A stretch of 64,000 nucleotides of DNA from Brachionus manjavacas (taxonomy: Eukaryota > Rotifera > Eurotatoria > Ploima > Brachionidae), in assembly GCA_019054805.1 (NCBI GenBank), contig JAHQIY010000001.1, positions 2,184,501-2,248,500 of the forward strand, read 5' to 3'. Shown here one piece after another: positions 45,459 to 58,000 of this stretch (the stretch's first letter is position 1; each line of letters begins with the position of its first letter). The notes under the pieces were generated by a model. The model did not search any database. It was given only the letters and a program-made list of their open reading frames with translations, and was not told the DNA's origin. Both the position numbers and the translations under genes were made by a program.

Positions 45459-48400
45459 TTAACAAAAGTTAAATGAGAAAAAACTATTCAATACCTCATT
45501 TACTAAACCATGGTCAATTAGTTCATCGGCTAAATCATTTACGGTATCTGTTTTGTTCAGAGGTGATTGGATCAAACGGGCAGTCCGATCCTCGAACGTT
45601 AATGTTACTGATAGCTATAAAAAACAAAGCTATTAATTCTTTTAGAGGTAAATACTAATTGAATCTTTCATTAACCTAATTTTAATGAAAATTAATTTTT
45701 TTTAATAAAAACAATGTTCAAAGTTTGACAAGCAAAAAATATTTAAAAGAATTTGATAATTAAGAAAATTAAAAAATCCAGTTGATCATCTGTTTACTAA
45801 AAATAAAATAAACACCTGTAAACGACAACTTTAGTCTTGTTTTATGGAGATAATATAAAGTCCTTATTTAAAGAGCAATAAAAATTTTAAAATGAGCGTT
45901 TGATGATTCTTTTATGTCTAATCGTTACAAAGTTGCTGAAAAAAATAAAAATTTATTTATTTGAATTACTTAGAAAATTTAAGTATCTTTATATTTTTTT
46001 TCATATTTGCCGAAAGGAAAGTCTAATTGATTGGAATTTTTTAAATTTAATTAATTACTTAGCTTTAAAAAAATTTATTAATGAATGCAAAAAAATTTTA
46101 AAAAAAGTGCGTCGTCACATTTTAATAGATTTTGTCCTAAAAAATACTTAACTAAATTAAATAAGTAAACCACAAAATTAATTCTTAAGTAAAATTTAAA
46201 ACATATAATACGTCCTTGTTTAACTTTTTTCTACCCTTTACGTTTCCAATTTTTCTTACCCCATTTTTATTCATAGAGCTTAAGCTTTTCACAGCTGTCT
46301 TTCTTATATCTTATTTTTTGGACTTATGATCTAGTGAATTTGCAGGTCACTTATTTTTAGAAAATAAGCAAAATTGGATGAACTCAAATAATTTCTGAAA
46401 TATTAGACATAAAAAAAATTAAATGCTCATGATTTAGTATTAATTTAGTAAAGTATGTTTATGGGACTTTATCTTTTAGTTAAGTTTTTTTATGAACTTG
46501 GATACAGGATTTTAAATTAAGAAATTAATTAAAAAAAACTTATTTTTGCATAGCTAAGTCATTATTTAATTTTTTTTTTAATTTTTTTTCAATTTACGCC
46601 AATTCTAACGATGATATAATAAAAAACTAAAATAATTTGATAAATTTTAATTAAGAAGAGATGAAAGTTTTTGTTAATGTTTTGGTGAGAAACATCTGAA
46701 AAAAATAAATAATTTTAAAAATTTCGGTATTTTTAAATTCAAATACAAGAAAACGACAAAAATTTAACTTTTATGTTTAATTAAAATTAAAGAAGATTAA
46801 TTATATTTAAAAAAACGAGTGCAACATACTTTGTCGCAAAATCTAATCTTTGTTTTCTTTTTTTAACAAATAAAATCAATAAACAATCAAGTTCTTATTA
46901 TTTATTTATTTTTCAATGAACGCCTTAAAGACAATTTAAAAAAATAAATTAAATTAAAAATTGATTCGAAATGTTAAAAATGATTTGTAATTTTTTTTAA
47001 ATTTCACTAATTATTATTCTTTTGTGCTCTCATATTTTCTTTTTTTAGCAAATTTAATCAATAAACAATTTAGTTCTTATTGATGGGGTATTTTTTGTCC
47101 TAATTTTGCATTAGAAAATTAATTTTAGGTACAAAAGGAGCAACAAAGTATGCTGCAGTATTTAAAAAAAAATTTAAAAATCTTTAATTTTATTTTATCA
47201 AAAATAGAAGAATTTTTGTTCTTATAAATTTCAAATAAATTAGACTTTCCTTTAAGCAGATAGTTGACAAAGTAAATAGATACTTAATTTTTTTAAGTAA
47301 TTCAAATAAATAAAATTTTTGACCCTTAACTTTTGAACGATAAGACATAAAAAATGATCAGGACCTCTGAATTATCGTATTCAATTTTTTAGGATTGAAG
47401 AAACATATAAAAAGTGAATCTAGCATAAAAAAATTTTATTTTTTAAACTATTGTCAAATGCATAAATTTTTTTTTCATAGAAGTTAATAAAACAAAAATT
47501 TTTTTGTGAAAATTTAAAAAAAAGTAAACAAAGTCTGTAAAAAACCTGCACTTTTCTGCGCGGCATTAAAAATTATTCTAATCAGCAGTGCTATTTATTT
47601 ATTCGAGTGAACAAAGACACAAAAAAAGAGAATAGAAAAATTAAATTAAGTTGTTATATGTGTACAAAACATAAAAAAATTAAAATGTTATATAAAAAAA
47701 TGTTCTTCGGACATAATACATGCATGTAAAGTTAAAATTTTGAGTTTTAATGCGTCACGAAATTTTATTTAAATTGATAAAAAAAACGGTATTTTAATAT
47801 AAAAATGGCATAAAATTTTCCGTATAAAAATTATTTGTTTTTAAAAAAAATGAAATTTTATTATTTTCTCTCTCACGTGCTTCTTTTTCTAGAGTTTTTT
47901 TATTTTTTCTTCCCTTTTTGCGACCACCACGGCCTTTTCTGGGTGAACTGCCGGTGTCTGTGAGCGCTGTATTTCAGTCGCATTTAAATTCATTTTAAAT
48001 TAAACTTATATATCGCGTATATTCATAGGCATTAAAACTCAAAATTTTAACTTTACATGCATGCATTATGTCCGAAGAACATTTTTTGTGTTTCAAATTT
48101 TGAAACAATTGAAAAAATAGAAAAATATATTTTTATTATTTTTTACATATTTAATGCGGCATTTGTACCAAAATTTTGACATTAACTGCAGCATTTATAG
48201 TCGCAGCGTATCTGGAAAAAAAAGTGGGTTAAATGCATGCATTAAAATCCAGAATTCTGAAAATAAATGCCGCATTAGGGAGCAAGGCATTAGGGTAGAT
48301 TAAATTTTTTTCAAGATTTTTTGAATTGAAATGAACTTCACAGTCCCAAAAAAGTCAATTAAAACATTGGAAAAGTGTCATTTGAATTTCACTTTATGTT

Positions 48401-51400
48401 CTTGTTTTTGAGAATTCACATTTTAACAATATTTTCTAAATTTTCCTCTTTTTTTCTTTTAGTAAACCAAGGAACAATCAAATTTTAATTTTTACAATTC
48501 AAAAAGTCTATCAAATATTTGAACAAAATTCAATAAGAAAACATTTTTTTACTTGTCAATTTTTGAACACTCATTTGATTCAATTGATTTATTGAAGAGT
48601 GCAAAAAAATTTCAAAATTACTTTGTAAACGTTCTGTGCTTCGTCTAGAGTTAGATTGGTGTCGATCTGCTGGGCTTGTCTTCTCTCGCTGGGCTTTTTC
48701 TCTGTTTCGCCCGCCGACTCACTTGTTTGCTCTGGTGGAATACAATTAGTCGTTTGATTAGCGCTAGCACCGTTTTGTGATTGTACTAAAATGGGAGATT
48801 GTGTTCGCGTTTGTTCTGGTACAAACTTTTCAAAGTGTTCGGCTGACAGAGACTGCAGCGGAGAGGAATTGGAGGAGGATGTTTTTGAGGAAGCGTTAGA
48901 CGAGCGATGCGAATTGGGCGACAGAGCTGACTTTACGGACCAAGTCGATTCACAACTAACTTGAATTTTCTGTTCACTGGGATTGGACTCGACAACAATG
49001 AGGGGGTTGACGCCATTTTTGACATCTTCTAGATACTTATTTACATCGAATGGGGGCAGTTGGCCGAATTTGTACTCGTGGTCCTTTAGGGTGGCTACCA
49101 CGTAATCAGACGACTTTGAAAAGGAGCTATTGTTGAAGGTTGCGATAGAGTCATTGTAGTTTTTCATGAGCTGGTGAGCGGCGAATAGTCTCAGACTAGG
49201 AACTTCGAATAGCAAGGGGTGAAAGAGAAGCTCTTTGGCTGTGGGTCGCTTCTTTGGATCGGGCTCAATGCACTTTTTTATAAAGTCCTGCTGCTTTTCA
49301 TCCAACGAGTCGATCAGTTGTTTGATCAGCTCAGGAGTGACTGTATGCGTTGAGCCGTTGCCGCCAAATTCTAAATTGAACATCTTGGAAAAAAAATTAA
49401 TTTTTTGTTGTTGTTGTCTAGTTTGTGCTTACTTGGAAGCACAAACTAGTTTGTCTTTTATAATCAGTCTATTTTTTAATATTAGAATTTAGGTGATCCA
49501 AATTGACGATTTTAAGAAGAGGATATGTTTAGATTTATTTGCGCTTACTTCTAGTGCAACCATGCCAAATGCGTAAATGTCCACTGATGGGCTATTGGTC
49601 TGAATTTCTTGGTTGTCGTTTGGTGACCCGATGAACTCCTTTAGCTCCGGAGCAATATAATGCATGTGCTTGGACCATTTGGTCAAGTCAATGCATGTCT
49701 TTACGTGGGTATTTACAATATCGGGTGCAATACTGCCTATTTTTATCAGGCCGTTGTGCTGGATGTAGATGGTGTCGCACGAAAGATCACCGTGGACAAC
49801 TGGCGGATCGCATTTGTGCATATAGCTTGAAATTAGGGAAAAAATTAAAATCTGTTTTTTGTCCATTTGGAAAAATATTTTTTTTTTTAATTAAGGGTTT
49901 TGGCATTTGTTTTATTCAAATTAATTGTGGATATTTTATTCAAATTGGTGAAAATTTTGATAAATAATGCTTTTGGTAGCAGACATTTTTTGTCAATTCT
50001 TATAGCAAATTGAAGTCTATGACAAGATTTAAATGATCATGCTTTTACTTTTAGTTTTCTTTTCGTCATTAACTTTTCAAAAATTTCTGATTTCTAAATT
50101 TAACCATGTGACTGAAATGAAGGACAAAGCCTCCATTTCAAACATCTAAGGTTAGCTTAAATTATTTTTTTAAATAAATTAAATGATGATTCCGGAAGAT
50201 TTTTACAAATAAATAAAATTTAACTTTTAATTGTTTATTTTAGAATGGAAATATTTTAAATCCATGATTTTAGTAAGAGATTCCATAAAAATACTAAATT
50301 TACCATCAATTAAATTAAATAACGAATTTTTTTTAGCCATACAACAATTATCGTCAGCTAATTAAATAAAAAATATTCTTTAATTTGATTAAGAAGGCTA
50401 CTAATAGATTAGAAGTTTTTAAAAAACTTTTTCTACTAAGAGAGCATTCTACTAACTTAAAACAAACCTAGATATAAATAGCAAGCACATAAACCCTGAT
50501 CTTTGAGAAAATAACTAAATTTAGAATAAATCTTAACCTTAAAATTAATGACAGCAACTTAAATAACGAGGAAAAAGTGAAATTTCTAGGTATCACGTTA
50601 GACTCAAAACTTACATTTGGTCCAATGGTGGATGAAATGAAAGAGCGCTGTAATTCAAGACTTAATAAAATAAAATATCTTTCAAATAGGAAATGGGGTC
50701 TAAAACCAAAAACATTAGGTAATCTTTACAAATCCTTGATAGGATCAATCTTGGATTATTCTTTTCCTTGTTTCAATTCATTCTCAGAAACTAACAAAAA
50801 AAAATACAAGTAATTCAAAATTCAGCAGTTTTTTACATATCTTTTCTTTTTTTTAATTTCGTTTTTTATAATCCTTTTTACTTTATTTTTATTTTATTTT
50901 ACCTTACATTATTTACTTTTTTTTTAAAGCCTGAAGGAGCATTAGCTCGGTACAGATAAACAAATAAATAAATAAATAAAATAACCCACAACTAAAAGCA
51001 CACCTGTTCAAAACTTATGCAAGATCAATAATGTTTTATGGAAAAAGGAAAGAAAAAATAACCAAACAATGGAAGGCCTAAACAAATGCTTTTACTAGGA
51101 AAAAGATCGAAGACAACAAAACTCTTGTTTGCACTCAACTTGGAACCAGTTGAATCAAAAATAAGGAAAACCAAGCTGAGATTTACTAAGAGACTCCTTG
51201 AATACATGTTCGTCTTGATATCGAGTAAAAAACTGTCTTAATGCGTTTTTTTATAAAATTAAATTTCTTTTCAATTTAATTTTTTTTGCATCGCCGAATG
51301 TGGCGTAATTTTTTTTTGAAATAAATAAATAAAACTAATTAATTACATTTATTTTAAAAATTTATGTAATCTTATTTGAATTTAAATAAATACCATTTCA

Positions 51401-54400
51401 AAATTATTTGCGTCCAGATTGTTTATGATGGAAAAACCTACTTTTCCAAAATATTGTAAAATCATTTAATAGAAAGAAAAAAGTGTGCTACGTACATTTT
51501 GGTATTAAAAGCGTTTTCCATGGTTTGATATAATGATGTTATTTATAAACTAACTAAAATTGAATTCCTCCTCCTCCTTAATAAATTGGATTGATTCATT
51601 TTTAATGATGAAGCGAAAGTACTATGCTTGTTCAAATAAATTTAGAAAGAATTAATTTTTTGGATTAGGATAATTTTGTTCAATTTAAAAAGAAATTAAA
51701 TTTTAAATTTTTGTATTTGTTGTGAAATAATATCAAGTTTTTATAAATAAATTTATGGAGAAATTTAGAGAAAAAATAATTTTTTTTATTGGTGTTTTTT
51801 AAATAAAATTGTGATATTTTATCAAAATTTTGTTTAATCGATTACAAATTTTCGACCCTTGGAGATTTTGAATATTAAATTAATGATCATCTTCTACTTC
51901 AAGAACAATCTAAGATGTATCTCAAAGCATTTTAACAGCAGTTCAAAATGTAGACAGTAAATTATTTGAAAAACGCTGGCCCAAAAAAATTTGAGAGTTA
52001 ACGAAAAGATTAAAAAAAATGTATTAATTTTTGTTTTTTTACAAACTAATAAAAATTAATAAAAAGAAATAAATAATCTGCTAACAAAAAATATATCCAA
52101 ATTTTTTCTTAATCTGGATTAAAATTTTTGAACGACAAAAAACTAAGATTATTTAAATCCTTAAAAAAATAAAATTATAATAATATACAATAATTTTAAG
52201 ACTTAAAAAGTAAAAAATCACCTTAAAGTATTTAAGTTCAATTGCCAAAAAGTTACTCAAGAAATTTAAGTCATAATTTAAGGAATACTCTTAATCTAAT
52301 CAAACCAATGTCAAAAAAAATTAAAGGAGAAAAAACATTCGGATATATTTATTCGAGATTAATTAATAGCTTTGTGATCAAGAGATAAAAATTTAAAAAT
52401 ATTAAATTATTTTTTTAGGATTTGTAAAAAAAATTGAATTGTTTAACTTAAATATCTTATTTTTAAATTTCCTCAATACTATTTTTTTCTGTAATAATTT
52501 AAAATTTTAAATGAAAACTTTTTTTTTTAAAGTCCGGACTTGGGCTTGACTTGAGACTTATGACTTTTTTAAACAACTCTGAATTAGACCCAATTTGAAT
52601 AAATTTTTGCTTTTTTGCTTCAATAGAGAAAAAATTTTTGGACTAGTTTTTCGTCAAGAGTTAGGAGATCTTTTTTTATAGAATTTAATTTTATTTATAA
52701 TCAGGATGTAGAATATTTTTCTTGAAGATAAATAATTTTTAATTTGTAGCAGATAGTTTTTAAATTTTTCAATTATTTTATTAATTTTCGACTAAAAAAA
52801 TTTTCTTAACTAATATGAATCAAGCAAAAAAAATGGTTATTGGCAAAAAAAATTTAAATGCAAGCACACAATCGACATTTTTTTTATTTATAACATGAAA
52901 GAGTTTAATGGCTTAGACTTGGCGATCGAAAGAAAAAAAAAGACAATTGGAGTGTCCAAATGAGAATCAACTCCAGAAAGAAGCTTCAAATAGACAGTAA
53001 ATTATTATTCAGAACGTAGGCAGTAACTAAAAAAACTAAATAAAACTAAATTAAAAAAAAAAGTGTTAATTTTTGTATTTAAAAAAAAATAAATAAATAA
53101 ATAATTTGCTAACAAAAAATATATGCAAGGCTGTTAATGAATGATAAAACAAGTATACTTTTGAATAGTTTATTAAATAACTGCTGAGCTCTAATAATTT
53201 ATATAGTTAGTTTAATAACTATAATCTCTTTAGCGCTGCGAATGGAATCATTATTTATACCCATGAGTTCGTGTCAAGAACACGGACTTATAATAAAGAC
53301 ATGACGTGAGCTATTATATAAATGTTTAAATCAGCATCTAGAAGTGATAATGAGAGTGATAAATTATCGAAAAGATTACAAAGTGTTAATTTTTGTTTTT
53401 TTTTAATAAAATAATAACTAATCTGCTGACAAAAAATATATCCAAATAGAATTTTTTTAACCTGGATTAACATTTTTGAAAGACAAAAAACTAAGCTAAA
53501 TTAAACCCCTAACAAAAAGTTAAAATTCCAAAAGATCATAAAAAAAAAGTTGAAAAAATGGCAAGTGGTACTTACTCTAGAGCGGTGAGCAATTGAATGC
53601 ACCATCGTTTCCAAGTTGACTTTTTGATCGACTGATTTGTTCTTTTGGTTTTGCGAAGGAATTGTTTTAAAGAACCGCTTGACATATACTCAGTAATAAA
53701 TATAATCTGAAATTGAAAAAAAAACATTCAATTAAACAAAAAAAAATAAAAATTTTATTAATTTCAGCAAAAAAAAAAAGGCCATGAGCGCAACACTTAC
53801 TCTGGGGTCCTTATTTTCGCGCCTATCAATCCAATAATCGTGAAATTTAACAATATTCGAATGATTTAGATTAATCAAATTTTTGAACACGCGATCTATC
53901 TCGTTCTCGTCGTCATGTAAATTTTGATTTTTGAATTTTTTGCCGCCAGCTAGATTAATTTCGTTCCACACGACTTCGAAGCCGTACTCGGTGTCCATGG
54001 CCAAATAGGCGTTGTCTATGCCGGGCACGTCTCGCTGCGACACACACTCATTGCGCTTGGACCACCGCCCGTCGTTCGACTCTTCCACCACCTCGTCAAT
54101 GGTCTCCTCGTTCTCGTCCTCACTGCTCAGTCCATTCACCGCTTCCACACTATTTACATTTGACGTTTCGGCTGGACTAGGCGACGCGGCGCTGCTAGCT
54201 GTGTTCGGCGGCGATTTGTTCATTTGGATTTGACAGTTGGCGCATGTTTGGCTTGTCGTCAACTGCTGGGCTAGCTTTTCTTGCGACATAATCTTTAAAA
54301 ATGAGACTTTAGTTACATTGGGTTAAGTCCGTGCGATCAATTTATGGACGCTCAAGAAACGACTTAGATCTGGATTTGAGAATTGGAGAAAAATTCGAAT

Positions 54401-54989
54401 GAAATTAAGTGAAAGAGAAAAAGAGAGAGAGAAAGAGAGAGAACGAGAGAGAGAGAAAGAAAAAATAAAACAAATATGAAAGAATTAGTTTGGATGCTCA
54501 ACTTCTCTTCTATATTCTCTTTCAAATTCAAGTTGCCTCTTGCTCGCAATAACAAATTTTATGAATTCGATTAAATTAATTATGATAATTATTTTGTTTG
54601 TTTCAAGACATTTTTGTCCCTGGTGCCACGTGCTTCCAAAATACTTAGTCACACGTACTCTCTACACCCACACTACCCCCCCCCCCATCCCCACCCGCCT
54701 CTCTCGAAAATAAAATTATTTCCAACAACAACTGGCTGTGCATAAAATTCTGAATAAGTCACAAACAGTTTAAATTAATTGTCTTGACAATCAAACAGGT
54801 AAGAGTGCTTACGATGTTTTGAAAATGTGGCGATGAGAGCAACGCTTGATAGGCAATGGGAATATTGGGCGCTGAGTTGGCACTGGAGGTGAAATGGTGC
54901 GCGTACTTTGGCGAATTGTTGGCCAACGTGAACCATTGATACTGCTGCATTTTGTGTGCACACTCGGTTGGCAAAACTCGAGAGTTCAT
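45459..54989 (-). CDS. NRBP1: NRBP-family pseudokinase, six exons
   Basis: Exons, 5' to 3': 54989-54813, 54292-53801, 53706-53576, 49825-49549, 49383-48622 and 45614-45459. All are in phase, giving 664 aa; human NRBP1 has 535. After an extra N-terminal ~150 residues come WSKRNECVSQRDVPGIDNAY and LAMDTEYGFEVVWNE, then IIFITEYMSSGSLKQFLRKT, CDPPVVHGDLSCDTIYIQHN and LIKIGSIAPDIVNTHVKTC. HGDL replaces HRD and GSIAPD replaces DFG, and no glycine loop is seen, so it is a pseudokinase as in all NRBPs. Exon 5 has RPTAKELLFHPLLFEVPSLR, then a serine-rich linker. Exon 6 (VTLTFEDRTARLI and DTVNDLADELIDHGLVNE) matches the conserved C-terminal domain. NRBPs act as scaffolds in trafficking, signalling and ubiquitin-ligase assembly. 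Exon 1 assignment and the last stop are the least certain; GTATTG in exon 6 could be another donor. Confidence 0.9.
46895..46950 (-). mobile_element. LINE family C tail, copy C3, in NRBP intron 5
   Basis: On the - strand AATTGTCTTTAAGGCGTTCA, then TTGAAAAATAAATAAATAA. This is the family C tail with one hairpin arm mutated. Nothing of the coding region is attached. Confidence 0.5.
47694..48088. mobile_element. 395-bp inverted-repeat element in NRBP intron 5
   Basis: Terminal arms of about 60 bp (47694-47753 and 48029-48088) are inverted copies with one mismatch over the inner 55 bp. They include AATGTTCTTCGGACATAAT and CATGCATGTAAAGTTAAAAT. The interior contains an unusually GC-rich block (about 47915-47975). 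Its - strand reads SSPRKGRGGRKKGRKNKKTL in an open frame without ATG, which is basic and AT-hook-like. The near-perfect arms indicate a young element. A related ATGCATGCATTAAAA motif lies just outside, at about 48232. The transposon superfamily is not recognised. Confidence 0.75.
50500..50985 (+). mobile_element. LINE family A copy A5 in NRBP intron 3
   Basis: A clean frame (50577-50813) reads KFLGITLDSKLTFGPMVDEM, KIKYLSNRKWGLKPKTLGNL and LDYSFPCFNSFSETNKKKYK, the LINE post-RT region. It is followed by an IQ-N-SAV remnant and a 3' UTR ending GGAGCATTAGCTCGGTACAG plus AAACAAATAAATAAATAAAT. This is the best-preserved copy of the family here, but it has lost part of the C-terminal domain. It lies antisense to NRBP. 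Confidence 0.8.
51000..51332 (+). mobile_element. LINE family C copy C1 in NRBP intron 3
   Basis: Frames read LKAHLFKTYARSIMFYG, then (shifted) MLLLGKRSKTTKLLFALNLE with PVESKIRKTKLRFTKRLLEY. The latter pattern belongs to the C-terminal part of LINE ORF2. The 3' end holds TGCATCGCCGAATGTGGCG, a hairpin, and then AAATAAATAAATAAA. It directly follows the A5 tail, so two insertions share one spot in the intron. Confidence 0.65.
51945..53495. repeat. Three direct repeats in NRBP intron 3
   Basis: Copies at about 51945-52150, 52985-53130 and 53365-53495 share AGTGTTAATTTTTGT (TGTATTAATTTTTGT in the first) and AATCTGCTAACAAAAAATAT. The first and third also share CCTGGATTAACATTTTTGAA-like and GACAAAAAACTAAG blocks. 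They are separated by unrelated DNA, including a hairpin-bearing repeat between the second and third copies. The third copy ends about 80 bp from exon 3. The source is unknown. Confidence 0.65.
53225..53330. repeat. Hairpin-bearing dispersed repeat, copy 2
   Basis: AATGGAATCATTATTTATAC, then CGTGTCAAGAACACGGACTT and TGACGTGAGCT, in the same order as at 13395-13510. The CGTGT-CAAGA-ACACG hairpin is kept exactly. Confidence 0.6.
54412..54465. repeat. GA-rich tract in NRBP intron 1
   Basis: A purine tract of GAGA and GAAAGAGA units on the + strand (polypyrimidine on the gene's sense strand). GAGA tracts near promoters can bind GAGA-type factors. Intron 1 also holds CACGTG (about 54627) and a C-run (about 54666-54679). 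A regulatory role is only a suggestion. Confidence 0.6.
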
Positions 54990-55017
54990 GGATTAAGCTT
55001 AGTCTAAATTTAATCAT

Positions 55018-58000
55018 AAATGATAGTAAGACATATTTGTAAAAAATAGTTTATTTGGAATAATCAATGAACGTCAGTGGTAAATGCCAACTTTGGGGCG
55101 TACGCCGAATACCTTGAATAGTATCTCTATGAGATAGATGACATTTGAATATTAGTTTTGTTACTAAAACACGTTTATCTAATCCTTAGGCAAGCATTTC
55201 TCTTTGCTTTCTAATTAATCTACATACTTGTTGAGAATTAATTACGCAATTTTTCAATCACACCGCCCATCATAATAATAAATTCAGGTGACCCTAATTT
55301 AAGACTTATTTCGGTCCTCTCTTGAGCTCTTGTATTAAAACAAGTTTCAATTACCTTATCAAAATTAAATTCTAGATATTGAGTGCATTGAATCCGGTGA
55401 ATGTATTTATTCGAACAGCTAGTAGACGCAATCAAATCCTGATTTGTGTCTAGATCAACTGACAGTCACATTAAAATGCTGCATGATTGTGATGCTAAAA
55501 CAGACACAGTGTTGACTTTTAAGTATGTCTAACTTTTATGAAAGCTAAATTTAAATTTTTTTTTGTTATTTTGACTCTACTAAGCTTTGACCATTGAAAA
55601 ATATCAGAAAAATAATAAAAAAATTCCAAAATTAAAATAAAGCTTTACTCTATAGTTTTATTTAGAAAAAAATCATTTTTTTCATTTAAGCAATGTTCTA
55701 ATAATTTTTTAAAATTTATTTTTTTACTGTAAATCATAAAAAACATTTTCACTTTGTACCATTAAATTATAATCTGATATCATTTAAAAGAACCATTTAA
55801 AAATTGTCTTTAAATTGGCATCACTTACTTTTTTTAAAAACTTGACTTAAAAACCTCAATCCATAAATGAACTTTTTTTAAAAATATATAAATATTTGAA
55901 TTTTTTAATAAAATACAATAATTTTTAGCAAATTTTATTCAAAAATAATCTTATTCAATTTCATCCTTCAAAATGTCCCGTCTGCTTTCAAAAAATTCAT
56001 TCATCTATGCTTTAAGTGATAAGCTCCCGCTTGAAAATTTTTTTAAAAACAAGCATCGAGTTGTTTAGAAAAAAATTTAAAAATATAAGGTTGTTTAGGC
56101 AAACTTAAATTTCTAAATAAGGTTTAGATAAATAACTAATGAATATGTAACTCTAGAAACCTGGATTTAATATTATCAACTATTTTTTTTAATTATCTGT
56201 TACTAAACAAGCATGGAACATAAATGAAAAATTTGAAATTAAATGTTAAATTTTTTTCTGATTGTTTTAAAGCCTGATTAAAAGTGTCAACTGCAAACGA
56301 GAGCGCATAAATTAAAAAAATTCTTAGAGATATTTTTAGCATTCATAATATTGGCTTAAATATGTTAAAAGTATTTCTGAACTTAAACCAAAAAAATCGA
56401 CTATCAATTAAATTCTGGAAAATTTGAGAAACATAAAGAACATGGTGTATACTAGTTATAGATGATTTTTATCTAAATAGATAGTTATAAATAATAAATT
56501 ATACTCTATTTTTTGGTCATAAAAATGCGATTGAAAATTGGTCAAATAAGCAAAAATAATCTCGTTAAAAATTATCATCTAAAATTTTTTTTAAACCAAA
56601 AATTGTCAAAAAAAAAACATTTTTTAAAAAGATATCATTTACTTCTTGAAAGAGTTTTATAATTTTTTTCTCTTTTAAACGAAATAAATAACTGTTAATC
56701 ATTTATAAATTTTATTTTCTAAAATAAAAAAATCTAGCTCAAGATTGAAAAATATAATAATAATTAGCAATAAAATGTTTTCTTTTATTACCGTATTTCT
56801 TTGTTCGATATTGCAGCCTTATAAACCGAAACACAGCTTTGGTACATGCAACAAAAATCATCTCGCCCATGTTAAAACATTCTTAACTTGCTCTAAAAAA
56901 ATTCATTAATTTCAGATCAACTATCATTTAGAATGATATCTAAAATATTTTTAATTTAAATCAATAACCTCAATAAAAAAAATAATTAATTTTCTTAAAG
57001 CAGAATCTAGGCGAAAATCTGATCAAAAATTTATGAATTTTTTTTGTTACTGAACTAAAATGCCGTAAATAGATTTCTAAATTTAAGAAGTGTTGACACA
57101 CTTAACTTTTTTAAAATTTTTGTGCTTGATTTTAGACAAAATAATATGAATTTTAAGTCATTCGTAAATATTTATTTTTAAGCAATTTAAACATGTTAAA
57201 ATGCATTTTTTTTTTAAATTTTGTCTACTTTTTACTTAAACGAAAAGCTACATTCTAAAAATTTATTACCAAAATTATTTTTAAAAAAAAAATTATAAAA
57301 TTTTAAAATATTAAAAAAAAAATATTAAATTCTAATTAGATCAATAAAAGATCGAAATCTTGAAAAATACATTTCAAATAATAAAGAATTCGTTGAAATT
57401 TTTATTAAAACTCATTTTATGTTTATCTTTAAATTTCTTATTTTGTTTTTAAACAATCGAATTTAATTAGATATTAGATAATCATCTTCTAAAAAGAGTT
57501 ACCTAATCTTTCTTATTTGATCTTATACTTACAATCTTTTATTTGTTTATCTTTTTCTAATTTTATTTTTTATTTTTTCAAAAAATAATTTTTTATTAAA
57601 TATCTCAGAAGACTACTCAAAAAATTCAGCATGAACCATTACATAACTTGACTAATGACATTTTTTTTGCCTTATTTATAAAAAAGTTTTTTTATAGAAA
57701 TTATTTTAGGTAAATATCGACCCAAATAGCTTAAAAAATATCCGTTTGCTCTATATAGAAAAAATGACCCTTGATTTTAATTTTTCATGGCTTGTTTAGC
57801 TATAAAGATTAAATAAAATTATTTTTTTTAGCATAGAATAAATAGGTAGCTTTAAATAGACTATAAAAAATGGTCTATTTTTTATAAAATTGCTATAAGG
57901 CTAAAAGCTTGTGAAAAACAACTTGTTCAAATTTGACCACGTGACTAAACAATTTTTCTGGAGCCAAAATTTGCAAAAGAAAACTAAAATTGTTCTAAAA

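Noticed and set aside
54364-54555. 63-aa frame with LSLSLVLSLSLSLFLF
   Set aside because: Translation of the GA/CT microsatellite in NRBP intron 1.
55080-55235. Possible Wnt or LysM fragment (VCRLIRKQREMLA, HLSHRDTIQGI)
   Set aside because: Neither match extends past about 13 residues, and cysteine spacing and following motifs do not fit either family.
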